64,000 bases of DNA. It comes from Streptomyces griseofuscus (GTDB taxonomy: Bacteria; Actinomycetota; Actinomycetes; Streptomycetales; Streptomycetaceae). How positions within the stretch are numbered: position 1 is the first letter of the stretch; each line of letters starts with the position of its first letter. The stretch spans positions 1,054,001 through 1,118,000 of the forward strand of contig NZ_CP051006.1 in NCBI RefSeq assembly GCF_014673495.1, given 5' to 3'. The notes beneath the pieces were generated by a model that did no database searches, was not told the origin of the DNA, and saw only the letters and a program-made list of their open reading frames with translations. Made by a program: the position numbers and the translations under genes. Shown here in pieces: positions 27,559 to 35,610 of the stretch.

Positions 27559-27668
27559 GAGGGCCTCCTGGGCGTTGGTGCAGATGTCGCAATTCACACC
27601 GAACCCAGAAGGCCCTCACCTGTTCAAGCACCCAGCACGCGTGTCACCAACGTCCCGGGACAGCACAC
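26600..27668 (-). mobile_element. Complete IS481-type insertion sequence
   Basis: A 1,069-bp element. The left end GTGTGCTGTCC and right end GGACAGCACAC are perfect 11-bp inverted repeats that extend imperfectly to ~30 bp (both continue to TTGGTGAC). Each end is flanked by CTAG (26596-26599 and 27669-27672), the usual target of this group. One transposase gene fills it. Confidence 0.88.
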
Positions 27669-27757
27669 CTAGATCGGGCTCGATTTCTCAGTCCGGTCAC
27701 CTACCACGAAAGGACTCTGTGCCGATCAACCCCACATGTCCGAGTTCAACGCAGCGT

Positions 27758-27844
27758 AGTCAGCACCAAGTCAGCACGGGACGGGTGAACACGGGTGATG
27801 ACGTGGCTTTTTAGTCAGCACCAAACCAGCACGGGAGTCAGCAC
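27758..27844 (+). repeat. Cluster of AGTCAGCAC direct repeats, right island edge
   Basis: Perfect copies at 27758, 27769, 27813 and 27836 plus a degenerate one (ACCAGCAC) at ~27825 lie in the 386-bp spacer between the IS481 element and the transporter gene. One more copy lies at 18815 at the opposite island edge. The clustering resembles arm-type binding sites of tyrosine integrases. No integrase gene is left. The spacer has no credible gene. Confidence 0.55.
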
Positions 27845-28058
27845 GCCACCGTCGAACCACCCCGAACTACGCGTCCCGGGCTGCGCTCGTTTCGGCCACC
27901 TTCAAGCCCCTGAACCGCCCTTCCGTAAGCCGGCATGGTGGCCACACGCATAGCCGACCACCAAACTGTGTTGCCCCGCCACATGTGCGCCTGACCTGCA
28001 TGTTTCTACGGTGTGCCGACACGTACCCGTCCCCACCGCACACGAGGAAGTGGCGCCC

Positions 28059-29441
28059 ATGGCCTCCGGAACCACCGCTCCCCCACCCCCCGCCAGCCTC
28101 TCCAGGGTCGTCGCCGCAAGCCTCATCGGCACCACCATCGAGTGGTACGACTACTTTCTCTACGGTTCCGCCGCCGCGCTCGTGTTCGGCCGGGTGTTCT
28201 TCCCGGAGTCGGACCCGCTGACCGGGACGCTGTTGTCGTTCCTCACGTACGCGATCGGGTTCGTGGCCCGTCCCGTCGGTGCCGTGGTGTTTGGACACTA
28301 CGGTGACCGGCTCGGGCGCAAGAAGCTCCTGGTGATCAGTCTGCTGATGATGGGGCTGTCCACCGCGCTGATCGGCTGTGTGCCCGGGTATCACACGATC
28401 GGGGTCGCGGCTCCCCTGCTGTTGACCACCCTGCGACTGATCCAGGGCTTCGCGCTCGGCGGTGAGTGGGGCGGGGCGGTGCTGCTGGTGTCCGAGCACG
28501 GGGACGCGAGGCGGCGCGGGTTCTGGGCGTCCTGGCCGCAGGGCGGTGCGCCGGCCGGCAATCTGGTCGCCGTCGGGGTGCTGTCCCTGATGACCACGGT
28601 GCTCAGCGACGACGCGTTCGACTCCTGGGGCTGGCGGGTGCCGTTCCTGCTCTCCGCCGTACTGGTCATGATCGGCCTGTGGATCCGGCTGTCCGTCGAT
28701 GAATCCCCGCTGTTCAAGGAGGCGTTGGCCGCGGCAGAGCGGCGCAAGGCCGAGCAGCGGGCCGAACGGCCGCCGCTGGTCGCGGTGGTGCGTGACCACT
28801 GGCGGGACATCCTGGTCGCGATGGGCGCCCGGATGGCCGAGAACATCTCCTACTACGTGATCACCGCCTTCGTCCTCACGTACTGCGTCGAGCACCTGAA
28901 GATAGACAAGCAGACGTCCCTGAACGCGGTACTGATCGGCTCCGCCGTGCAGTTCTGTCTGATCCCGCTGTTCGGCGCCCTCTCCGACCGGGTCGGGCGC
29001 AAGCCCGTCTACCTGGTGGGCGCGGTCGGTGTGGGCCTGTGGTCCTGGGCCTTCTTCGCGCTGCTCGACACCAGGTCGTTCCCCGCGCTGGTGGTGGCCG
29101 TGACCGTCGGGCTGATCTTCCACAGCGCCATGTACGCGCCTCAAGCCGCCTTCTTCTCCGAGCTGTTCGCCACCCGGATGCGTTACACTGGCGCGTCCAT
29201 CGGGGCCCAGCTCTCCTCGGTGGCGGCCGGCGCCCCCGCCCCGCTGATCGCCACCGCGCTGCTCGGTTCCTACGGAAACTCCACTCCGATCTCGGTGTAC
29301 GTCGGCCTGGCCGCACTGATCACCGTCGTCGCCGTCCTCGCCGCCCGCGAGACGCGCGGCAGGGATCTGGCCGCGATCGAACCGGGGGACGGGGCCGCGG
29401 CGCGGACCACCGCGGACCGGCGGACGGCCGCCTCCACCTGA
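28059..29441 (+). CDS. MHS-family MFS metabolite:H+ symporter
   Basis: A 460-aa, 12-helix transporter of the major facilitator superfamily. The MHS signature is clear: VVAASLIGTTIEWYDYFLYGSAAALVF at helix 1, then GALVFGHYGDRLGRKKLLV-type text (GHYGDRLGRKK), LRLIQGFALGGEWGGAVLL, GWRVPFLLSAVLV, FGALSDRVGRKPVY. Members import citrate, ketoglutarate, osmolytes, shikimate or aromatic acids; the substrate here is unknown. GAGGAAG precedes the ATG. A PucR-type regulator gene follows. A broken paralogue of its 5' end is at 18669. Confidence 0.92.
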   Translation: MASGTTAPPPPASLSRVVAASLIGTTIEWYDYFLYGSAAALVFGRVFFPESDPLTGTLLSFLTYAIGFVARPVGAVVFGHYGDRLGRKKLLVISLLMMGLSTALIGCVPGYHTIGVAAPLLLTTLRLIQGFALGGEWGGAVLLVSEHGDARRRGFWASWPQGGAPAGNLVAVGVLSLMTTVLSDDAFDSWGWRVPFLLSAVLVMIGLWIRLSVDESPLFKEALAAAERRKAEQRAERPPLVAVVRDHWRDILVAMGARMAENISYYVITAFVLTYCVEHLKIDKQTSLNAVLIGSAVQFCLIPLFGALSDRVGRKPVYLVGAVGVGLWSWAFFALLDTRSFPALVVAVTVGLIFHSAMYAPQAAFFSELFATRMRYTGASIGAQLSSVAAGAPAPLIATALLGSYGNSTPISVYVGLAALITVVAVLAARETRGRDLAAIEPGDGAAARTTADRRTAAST

Positions 29442-29497
29442 GCGCCACCGGTCCACCCAAGGGCGCAGGCCGTCCGTCCGACGGTCGCGTCCGCCCC

Positions 29498-29527
29498 GAA
29501 CGGCCCGGCACCGCTCCCGGGCCGTTC
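29498..29527 (+). terminator. Hairpin terminator of the transporter gene
   Basis: GAACGGCCCGG pairs perfectly with CCGGGCCGTTC across an 8-base loop, 57 bp after the stop codon. No T-run. Confidence 0.7.
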
Positions 29528-29581
29528 GACCCCGCTCGCCGTTCGCCCCTCAAGTACCCCCGACTTCCCCACGGTTGCCCC

Positions 29582-31588
29582 ATGTCGCACAGAACCGCCT
29601 CCGCCGCCCCGCACCTTCGCCGGCTGTTCGAACTCCTCGCCGCGGGCGCCCCGGCCGAAGAACTCGGCGCCGTCGTCGCCGAGGCGCGCCGCGCCGGTGT
29701 CGACGCCCGGGACCTCGCGGAGGTGGAGGGGGCCACCGAGGCGGCGTTGCGGGTGCGGAACACGCTGCGGCAGCACCGGCGCCGGGAGACGGAGCTGACC
29801 GCGCTCTTCGACACCGCGGGCGACCTGGCGGCCCTGCGCGACCTCGACGCCGTACTGCGCTCCATCGTGCGGCGGGCCAGGATGCTCCTGGGCACCGACA
29901 CGGCGTACCTCACGCTGGCCGACGAGGAGGCCGGGGACACCTATATGCGGGTCACCGACGGGTCGGTGTCGGAGCTGTTCCAGAATCTGCGCCTGCAACT
30001 GGGCGAGGGCCTCGGCGGGCTGGTCGCGCAGACCGCCCGCCCCTACGCCTCCCCGGACTACCGCACGGACGGCCGCTTCCTGCACACCGGCAGCATCGAC
30101 GCCGGGGTCCTCGACGAGGGCCTGGTCGCGATCCTCGGGGTGCCGTTGCTGCTGGGGTCGGGCAGCGGCGGTCAGGTCATCGGGGCGCTCTTCGCCGCGG
30201 ACCGTACGCCCCGCACCTTCGCCCCCGAGGAGGTCGCCCTGCTGTGCTCGCTGGCCGACCACGCCGCCATCGCCATCGACACCGCCCGGACGATGGCCGA
30301 CGCACGGCTCGCGCTGGCCGAACTGGCCGAGGCCAACGCCGTGATCCGGGAGCACTCGGCCGCCATGCAGCGGGCCGCGGAGTCCCATGACCGGCTCACC
30401 GATCTGGTGCTGCGCGGCGGAGACGTGTCGGACGTGGCCGCCGCGGTGGCCGGTCTGCTGAAGGGCGAGGTCGCGGTGCACGACGGCGCCGGGTGGCCGC
30501 TCACCGCGACCGGCGGGCACGGCGGCGGGCTCACGGACGGTACGGAGCGCCCGGCCGGCGCCGGGAAGGCGGCTGGTGTTCAGGAGGCGTCCGGCGCCGA
30601 GGAGACAGCCGGTGCCGAGCAAGCGGCCGCGCTGGTAGCGGCGGCGGAGAGCTCACGTGCGACGGCCCGCGCGGTCTTCCGGGACGGGCGCTGGGTCTGC
30701 GCCGTACTGGCGGGGCAGGAACTGCTGGGCTGTCTCGTCCTGTACGGGCGGCCGGAGCTCGACGACCCCGACCGGCGGCTGTTCGAGCGGAGCAGCGTGG
30801 TGACCTCGCTGCTGCTCCTGCTGCGGCGTTCGGTCGCCGAGACCGAGAACCGGGTCCGCGGCGACCTCATCACCGATCTGCTCACCGCCCCCGACCGCGA
30901 CCCGGCCGGGCTGGTGGCGCGCGGCCGGCGGCTCGGCATCGACCTCGACCGTCCGCACTTCCTGCTGGTCGCCCGCGCCGGTGACGCGGCCCGGGAGCGA
31001 CTCGCCGACGCGGCGGTGCAGTACCTGTTCGGGTGCGGCGGCGTCAGCGCGGTCCACGAGGGCGCGGCCGTGCTGCTGCTCCCCTGCGACGGCTCCGGTG
31101 CCGGTGCGGCGGCCCGTGCCGCCGCCGGGCAACTGGGGCGGCTGGCCGGGGTGCCGGTCACGGTCGCCGGCGCCGGTCCCGCGGCCGGGCCGCGGGCGAT
31201 CGCCGACGCGCATGCCGAGGGTGTCCGCTGTCTGCGGGCCATGCATGTGCTCGGTCGGGACGGGGGTGGCGCCTGTGCCGCCGAACTCGGCTTCGTGGGC
31301 GTGCTGTTGGGCGACGACCATGACGTGGACGGCTTCGTCGCCGCCACCCTGGGGCCGCTGCTGGACTACGACGCCCAGCGCGGCACCCAGCTGGTCCGCA
31401 CTCTGCGCGCCTACTTCGGCTGCGGCGGCAGCCTCACCCGGGCGAAGGAGGAACTGCACGTCCATGTGAACACGGTGGTGCAGCGCCTGGACCGCATCCA
31501 CGCCCTGCTCGGCCCCGGCTGGAACACCCCCGAGCAGACCCTGGAACTCCAACTCGCCCTGCGTCTGCATCTGTTGTCCGGCGGATGA
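29582..31588 (+). CDS. GAF-PucR family transcriptional regulator
   Basis: A 668-aa regulator. After an N-terminal helical region, a GAF domain spans ~85-235 (DLDAVLRSIVRRARMLLGTD, YTDGRFLHTGSIDAG-type, GVPLLLG, GALFAADR). A coiled segment (LAELAEANAVIREH) and a middle domain follow. Residues ~315-350 are Ala/Gly/Glu-rich low complexity. The C-terminal PucR helix-turn-helix reads LVRTLRAYFGCGGSLTRAKEELHVHVNTVVQRLDRI. PucR proteins often activate neighbouring catabolic or transport genes; the MHS transporter gene upstream or the broken ABC locus downstream are natural targets. ATG at 29582 chosen; no strong ribosome site. Confidence 0.88.
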   Translation: MSHRTASAAPHLRRLFELLAAGAPAEELGAVVAEARRAGVDARDLAEVEGATEAALRVRNTLRQHRRRETELTALFDTAGDLAALRDLDAVLRSIVRRARMLLGTDTAYLTLADEEAGDTYMRVTDGSVSELFQNLRLQLGEGLGGLVAQTARPYASPDYRTDGRFLHTGSIDAGVLDEGLVAILGVPLLLGSGSGGQVIGALFAADRTPRTFAPEEVALLCSLADHAAIAIDTARTMADARLALAELAEANAVIREHSAAMQRAAESHDRLTDLVLRGGDVSDVAAAVAGLLKGEVAVHDGAGWPLTATGGHGGGLTDGTERPAGAGKAAGVQEASGAEETAGAEQAAALVAAAESSRATARAVFRDGRWVCAVLAGQELLGCLVLYGRPELDDPDRRLFERSSVVTSLLLLLRRSVAETENRVRGDLITDLLTAPDRDPAGLVARGRRLGIDLDRPHFLLVARAGDAARERLADAAVQYLFGCGGVSAVHEGAAVLLLPCDGSGAGAAARAAAGQLGRLAGVPVTVAGAGPAAGPRAIADAHAEGVRCLRAMHVLGRDGGGACAAELGFVGVLLGDDHDVDGFVAATLGPLLDYDAQRGTQLVRTLRAYFGCGGSLTRAKEELHVHVNTVVQRLDRIHALLGPGWNTPEQTLELQLALRLHLLSGG

Positions 31589-31647
31589 CCTGGTCCGGCA
31601 CGGCACGACACGGTCCGCTGTCCGTGCCGAGGGCTTCGGGCGTGAAC

Positions 31648-32466
31648 TCACCGCACATCAGGGGCTTTTGTTCGCAGTCGGGCAGGTAACCGGGCCACCC
31701 CGCCGGGCAGCAGGTAGATCACCGCGACGAACAACGCGCCGAGCAGGAAAGGGGGTTGCGACAGCGGTATCCGTAGCACCGAGGGCAGGGCGGTCACCGT
31801 GCCCGAGCCGGCCAGGTCGCCGAGGCGCTGGTCGGCCCAGGTGTAGAGGATGCCGCCGATCATGGGGCCCCAGCGGGTGCCCGAGCCGCCCAGGACCACC
31901 ATCACCAGCAGGGACAGCGTGAAGTCGGAGGTGGTGGTGCGCGGGGTGGCGCCGCCGGTCAGCAGCAGGTACACGATGCCACCGAGCGCGGCCAGGGTGC
32001 CGGCCAGGACGAAGGCGATCAGCTTGAAGCCGTACGGGCGCAGGCCCAGTACCTCCAGTCGGCGCTCGTTCTCCTTGATGCCCTCCCAGACCCGGCCGGT
32101 GGGCGAGCGGACCGCCCACCGTACGACGGCCAGGGTCACCACGAGGTAGGCCAGCGCGACCCAGTACAGATGGGCGGTGTGCTCGATGCCGACCAGGGAG
32201 GCGGGCAGCCGGTCCGCGGGGGCGGCTCGGCCCTCCTCACCGCCGGTGACGCACCCGGGGTCGCGCTGCACCAGGATCGACGCGGCCTGGGCGAACGCCA
32301 GGGTGACCATGGAGAACCCGATGCCGCCGACCCGCAGGCTGACCGCGCCCAGGAGGGCGGACAGCGCCACGCCCGCGAGCAGGCCGAGGAGCGCGGACGC
32401 GGTGAAGGACAGGCCCGCCTCCAGCATCAGGATGCCGGTGACGTAGGTGCCCGCGGCGAAGTGGAG
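31648..32466 (-). pseudogene. Branched-chain-type ABC permease (LivM-like), 5'-truncated
   Basis: About 270 residues of a LivM-type permease are open: HALHFAAGTYVTGILMLEAG, IGFSMVTLAFAQAASILV, RVWEGIKENERRLEVLGLRP, KLIAFVLAGTLAALGGIVY and VMVVLGGSGTRWGPMIGGIL. The first one to two membrane helices are missing. Upstream it joins, out of frame, the leader of a binding-protein gene, so expression is doubtful. Family role: import of branched amino acids, urea or amides. Confidence 0.75.
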
Positions 32467-32618
32467 CGCATGCCTGCACCGGGGCGGACCCGCCGTCCGC
32501 TCCGGCGGACGTGGTACCGGCGGTGCCGGCCGAGGAGCAGCCCGCGATCAGGGCGCCGACGGCGAGGGTGAGCGCGCGGGGATCTGCCGCGGAAGGTGTC
32601 GATGACGCGGGAAGGCAT
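32467..32618 (-). pseudogene. 5' stub of an ABC substrate-binding lipoprotein gene
   Basis: A ribosome site (CAGGAGCGGCCCGCG) and ATG at 32618 start MPSRVIDTF. After a frameshift the text is RALTLAVGALIAGCSSAGTAG, a signal peptide with lipobox, and then TTSAGADGGSAPVQ. Fusion to the LivM remnant implies deletion of the rest of this gene, of the LivH gene and of the LivM 5' end, depending on the original order. Confidence 0.7.
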
Positions 32619-32977
32619 CGCGGGCCGCTCCTGACGGGGTGTCGCCCGTCCGCCGCGCGCATCCCGCCGCGCCGGTCCGGGGCGGCGGGATGCGTGCGCG
32701 GGGACGGGAGCGCGGTGTGTGGTTGCCGGAACCCTAGGAGTGGCGGGCGACGGGCGGCACGTCGCCGGACACCGCTCTTCGGGGCACGGTCATGGCAGGG
32801 GCACACATGCCGGTACGTCCCGGGGCGGGCGCGGCGCTGTGGGGGCCGTCCGGCGGTCGCTCCGACGGGTGTGCATACAGTGTGGGCAGGTGCTTCGGCC
32901 GGCAGGCACCACGGTGTTGTCACTCATTCGGGATGCGACCGCCTCGCGCGGGTCGCGTCGGACAAGGAGGCCGGCCG
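32619..32977. other. Divergent spacer without gene
   Basis: 359 bp between the broken binding-protein gene and the ANTAR-GAF gene. ORFs here are composition artefacts. The last bases (AAGGAGGCCGGCCG) form the ribosome site of the regulator. Confidence 0.4.
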
Positions 32978-33826
32978 GTGACCGCGGACCAGGAGACGCC
33001 CGCCGAACACGAGGAAGCCGTACCCGGCGGCGCGGCGGAGAGCCGCCCGGTCGGCCTCGACGGCCTTCTCGATGAGCGGAACCAGCGGCTGGCGCACGCC
33101 GGTATCGCGCGCGCCGAGGATCTCCTCCTCTCCCGCTACCGGCTCTCGTCCCGGGAAGAAGCCTTCGACCTGCTGCGCCGTACCTCCCAGCGGTTCAACG
33201 TCAAGCTGCACACGCTCGCCGACGTCGCGGTCCACGCGCCCGCCCCGCAGCGCAACGCCCACAGCTGGATGCCGCGTCGGCCGCGCGGCGCCGCGCCCGC
33301 GCTGCCCGCCCTGCGCGGCGAGGGGCAGCCGGCCGGCCAGGGCGCGGTCCTCATGGCCGCCCTGCATCGCACCCTGCACATCACCGGCACCGAGATGGGC
33401 AATGTGCAGCTGGTGGAGAACGGGATGCTGCGGCTGGAGAAGCACACCGGGCTCAACAAGCGTTTCACCGACTACTTCACCTTCGTCGAGGACTCGACGA
33501 CCGCGTGCGCGCGGGCCGCCGAGGAGAGGCGCCAGGTGACGGTCAAGGACGTCGCCGCCTGCGACACCTTCGACGAGGGTTCCCGGCAGGCGATCCTCCA
33601 GACCGGCAGCCGCGCCTGCCACAGTGTTCCGCTGGTCAGCCCGAAGGGTGCCGTGGTCGGCATGATCTCCTCCCACCATGAGGGGACTCTCGGCGGCCTC
33701 ACCGACGCCCAGTTGAACGCCCTGAACGAGCTGGGCGGCCAGGTCGCGCGCTGGCTGATCTGGCACCGGGGCACCGTCGCCGGCGCCCTCGATCATCTGC
33801 ACGCCCTCGCCACCAGCCGCCGCTGA
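32978..33826 (+). CDS. ANTAR-GAF domain regulator
   Basis: A 282-aa putative RNA-binding antitermination regulator. Residues ~28-78 form an ANTAR domain (LAHAGIARAEDLLLSRYRLS, EAFDLLRRTSQRFNVKLHTLA), and residues ~125-265 a GAF sensor domain (LMAALHRTLHITGTEMGNVQL, TACARAAEERRQVTVKDVA, CHSVPLVSPKGAVVGMISSH). Here ANTAR comes first; GAF-ANTAR order is also common. ANTAR proteins bind paired hairpins in mRNA leaders and suppress termination. GTG 32978 has AAGGAGG at the right distance. The signal is unknown. Confidence 0.88.
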   Translation: MTADQETPAEHEEAVPGGAAESRPVGLDGLLDERNQRLAHAGIARAEDLLLSRYRLSSREEAFDLLRRTSQRFNVKLHTLADVAVHAPAPQRNAHSWMPRRPRGAAPALPALRGEGQPAGQGAVLMAALHRTLHITGTEMGNVQLVENGMLRLEKHTGLNKRFTDYFTFVEDSTTACARAAEERRQVTVKDVAACDTFDEGSRQAILQTGSRACHSVPLVSPKGAVVGMISSHHEGTLGGLTDAQLNALNELGGQVARWLIWHRGTVAGALDHLHALATSRR

Positions 33827-33872
33827 CCGGTCGCCGAGGTGTCGGACGGGTTCCCCGGGGCATCGGCGGAAT

Positions 33873-34742
33873 ATGGATGCACGGTCATGGGCCCGGTCAC
33901 GGGCCCGCTCATGGGTACCGAGGGGGCGCGGCGAGGCGCGCCGGGCCGCGGACGGTAAGGCGATGGCGGTGGCGGCCCGGTCCGGCTTCGCCGCCCGTGG
34001 GCTGCTCCACGTCCTGGTGGGTGTCATCGCGCTGCGGATCGCCTTCGGTGGCGACGGCGGCGGGCAGCAGGCCGACCGGGGCGGCGCCCTGGAGGAACTG
34101 GCCGATCGGCCGCTCGGGGTGGCGATGCTCTGGGCCGTCGGGGTCGCGCTCGCCGGTATGGCGCTGTGGCGGCTGTCGGAGGCGGTGTTCGGCGGGGCGG
34201 GACCGCGGGCGGGTAAGCCGTCGAAGCGGGTGGGGGCGGCGATCCAGTGCGTCTTCTACGTCTTCCTGTCCTTCTCGGTGCTGGCCTACGCGGTCGGCTC
34301 CCGGGGCAGCGGCAGCGGATCCTCCGACCGGAGCACCCAGGATGTCACCGCGACGGCCCTGCGGTGGCCGGGCGGGCAGTGGCTCGTGGGCGTCGGCGGT
34401 GCCGCCGTGGTGGTCATCGGGGTGTGGATGGCGGTCCGGGCGCTGCGGAAGAAGTTCCGCAGGGACCTGCGGCTCGACGCCATGTCGCCCTTGGCACGGC
34501 GGATCACGGACTTCTTCGGTGTGGTCGGCGGCACGGCACAGGGTGTCGTCTTCGCCGTGGCGGGCGGGTTCGCCGTCGTCGCGGCCGCCCGGCATCGGCC
34601 CGGCGAGGCGAAGGGTGTGGACGACACGCTGCGTTCCTTCCGCGATCTGCCGGCCGGGCCCTGGCTGCTCGCCCTCATCGCGCTGGGCCTGGCCGCGTTC
34701 GGGGTCTTCTCGTGGTGCAGCGCGCGGTGGCAGCGGCTGTGA
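33873..34742 (+). CDS. DUF1206 membrane protein
   Basis: A 289-aa protein with about six membrane helices in three similar pairs, each opening with an A/GFxARGxLHVLVGVIAL-like motif (GFAARGLLHVLVGVIALRIAF, AIQCVFYVFLSFSVLAYAV, GTAQGVVFAVAGGFAVVAA). This triplicated pattern defines DUF1206. The function is unknown. It lies 46 bp behind the ANTAR-GAF gene. Confidence 0.88.
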   Translation: MDARSWARSRARSWVPRGRGEARRAADGKAMAVAARSGFAARGLLHVLVGVIALRIAFGGDGGGQQADRGGALEELADRPLGVAMLWAVGVALAGMALWRLSEAVFGGAGPRAGKPSKRVGAAIQCVFYVFLSFSVLAYAVGSRGSGSGSSDRSTQDVTATALRWPGGQWLVGVGGAAVVVIGVWMAVRALRKKFRRDLRLDAMSPLARRITDFFGVVGGTAQGVVFAVAGGFAVVAAARHRPGEAKGVDDTLRSFRDLPAGPWLLALIALGLAAFGVFSWCSARWQRL

Positions 34743-34834
34743 CCGGGCGGCGGGGCCACGCCACTCATGACAGCGGTTCGGTCGGCTGACGGCGGTTCGG
34801 TCGGCCGGCGGGGGCTCGGCCGGTCGGCCGGGGC

Positions 34835-35557
34835 TCAGCGGGCGGTCGCGGACGTACGGGTCTCCGCGAAAGTGCGGGCCTCGACAACAGCGCAGGTCTC
34901 TGCGGAAGCACGGTCCGCGGCGGAGGCGGGCGTCTCGGGGCGGTTGTCGGCGCGTTGACGGCAGCGCGGTGCGGGGCGCCGGGTCCGTGCGCACGGCCGG
35001 TCCGCGCCCGCTCCCCGTCCGGTGTCCCGGCTGTCCACGAGGGCGATCCGGACGATGATCCTTTTGCCCGGCGGTCTGCCCGGCGGTTCGGGCCGCATCT
35101 CGAACGACTCGGCGACGGCCAGGACGATCTCCAGCCCGTGCTGCCCCACCCGGCGGGGCTCGGCGGCCCGGATCACCGGAGGAAGGGGAAGGGAGTCCCG
35201 CACCGAGATCTCGATCCGGGGCTCTTCCGTGCGGGCGCCGGTGATCCGCAGGTCCATGCGGATCGGTCCCGGGGCGTACTTGCACGCGTTGGTGACCATC
35301 TCGCTGACGACGAGCCGCGTGAGGTCGAGGGCGCGCGCGGAGACGGCGACGCCGTGTTCGGCGCGGGCGCGGGTCAGGAACCGTGCCGCCTCGTGCCGTG
35401 CCACGGCGATGCATCCGGGGTCTCCGTCGAACTCCGCGACGGCGGCCGTCGGTTCGGCGGGCAGGGACCGTCGGCCACCGGTAGGGGGCCGGGGCGCCGT
35501 GCGGATCGTTGGCGCTGCGTTCACATGGCCGCCCATACCCCGAGCCAAGGACTCCAT
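34835..35557 (-). CDS. RsbW-type ATP-binding protein (HATPase_c, anti-sigma-like)
   Basis: Up to 240 aa. The GHKL ATPase fold is seen as LVVSEMVTNACKYAPGPIRMDLRI (N-box) and GQHGLEIVLAVAESFEMRPEPPGKR-like G-boxes (VGQHGLEIVLAVAESF). The C-terminal ~50 residues are Ala/Arg-rich low complexity. Such small proteins regulate sigma factors by binding or phosphorylating anti-sigma antagonists; Streptomyces has dozens. The start is uncertain (ATG 35557, or the GTG 33 bases further in). Confidence 0.8.
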   Translation of the reverse strand: MESLARGMGGHVNAAPTIRTAPRPPTGGRRSLPAEPTAAVAEFDGDPGCIAVARHEAARFLTRARAEHGVAVSARALDLTRLVVSEMVTNACKYAPGPIRMDLRITGARTEEPRIEISVRDSLPLPPVIRAAEPRRVGQHGLEIVLAVAESFEMRPEPPGRPPGKRIIVRIALVDSRDTGRGAGADRPCARTRRPAPRCRQRADNRPETPASAADRASAETCAVVEARTFAETRTSATAR

Positions 35558-35610
35558 GCCCAGGAGATCCTGCGGGGTTTCTCACATGGTGGCCCGAAGC
35601 CCCCGGACGC

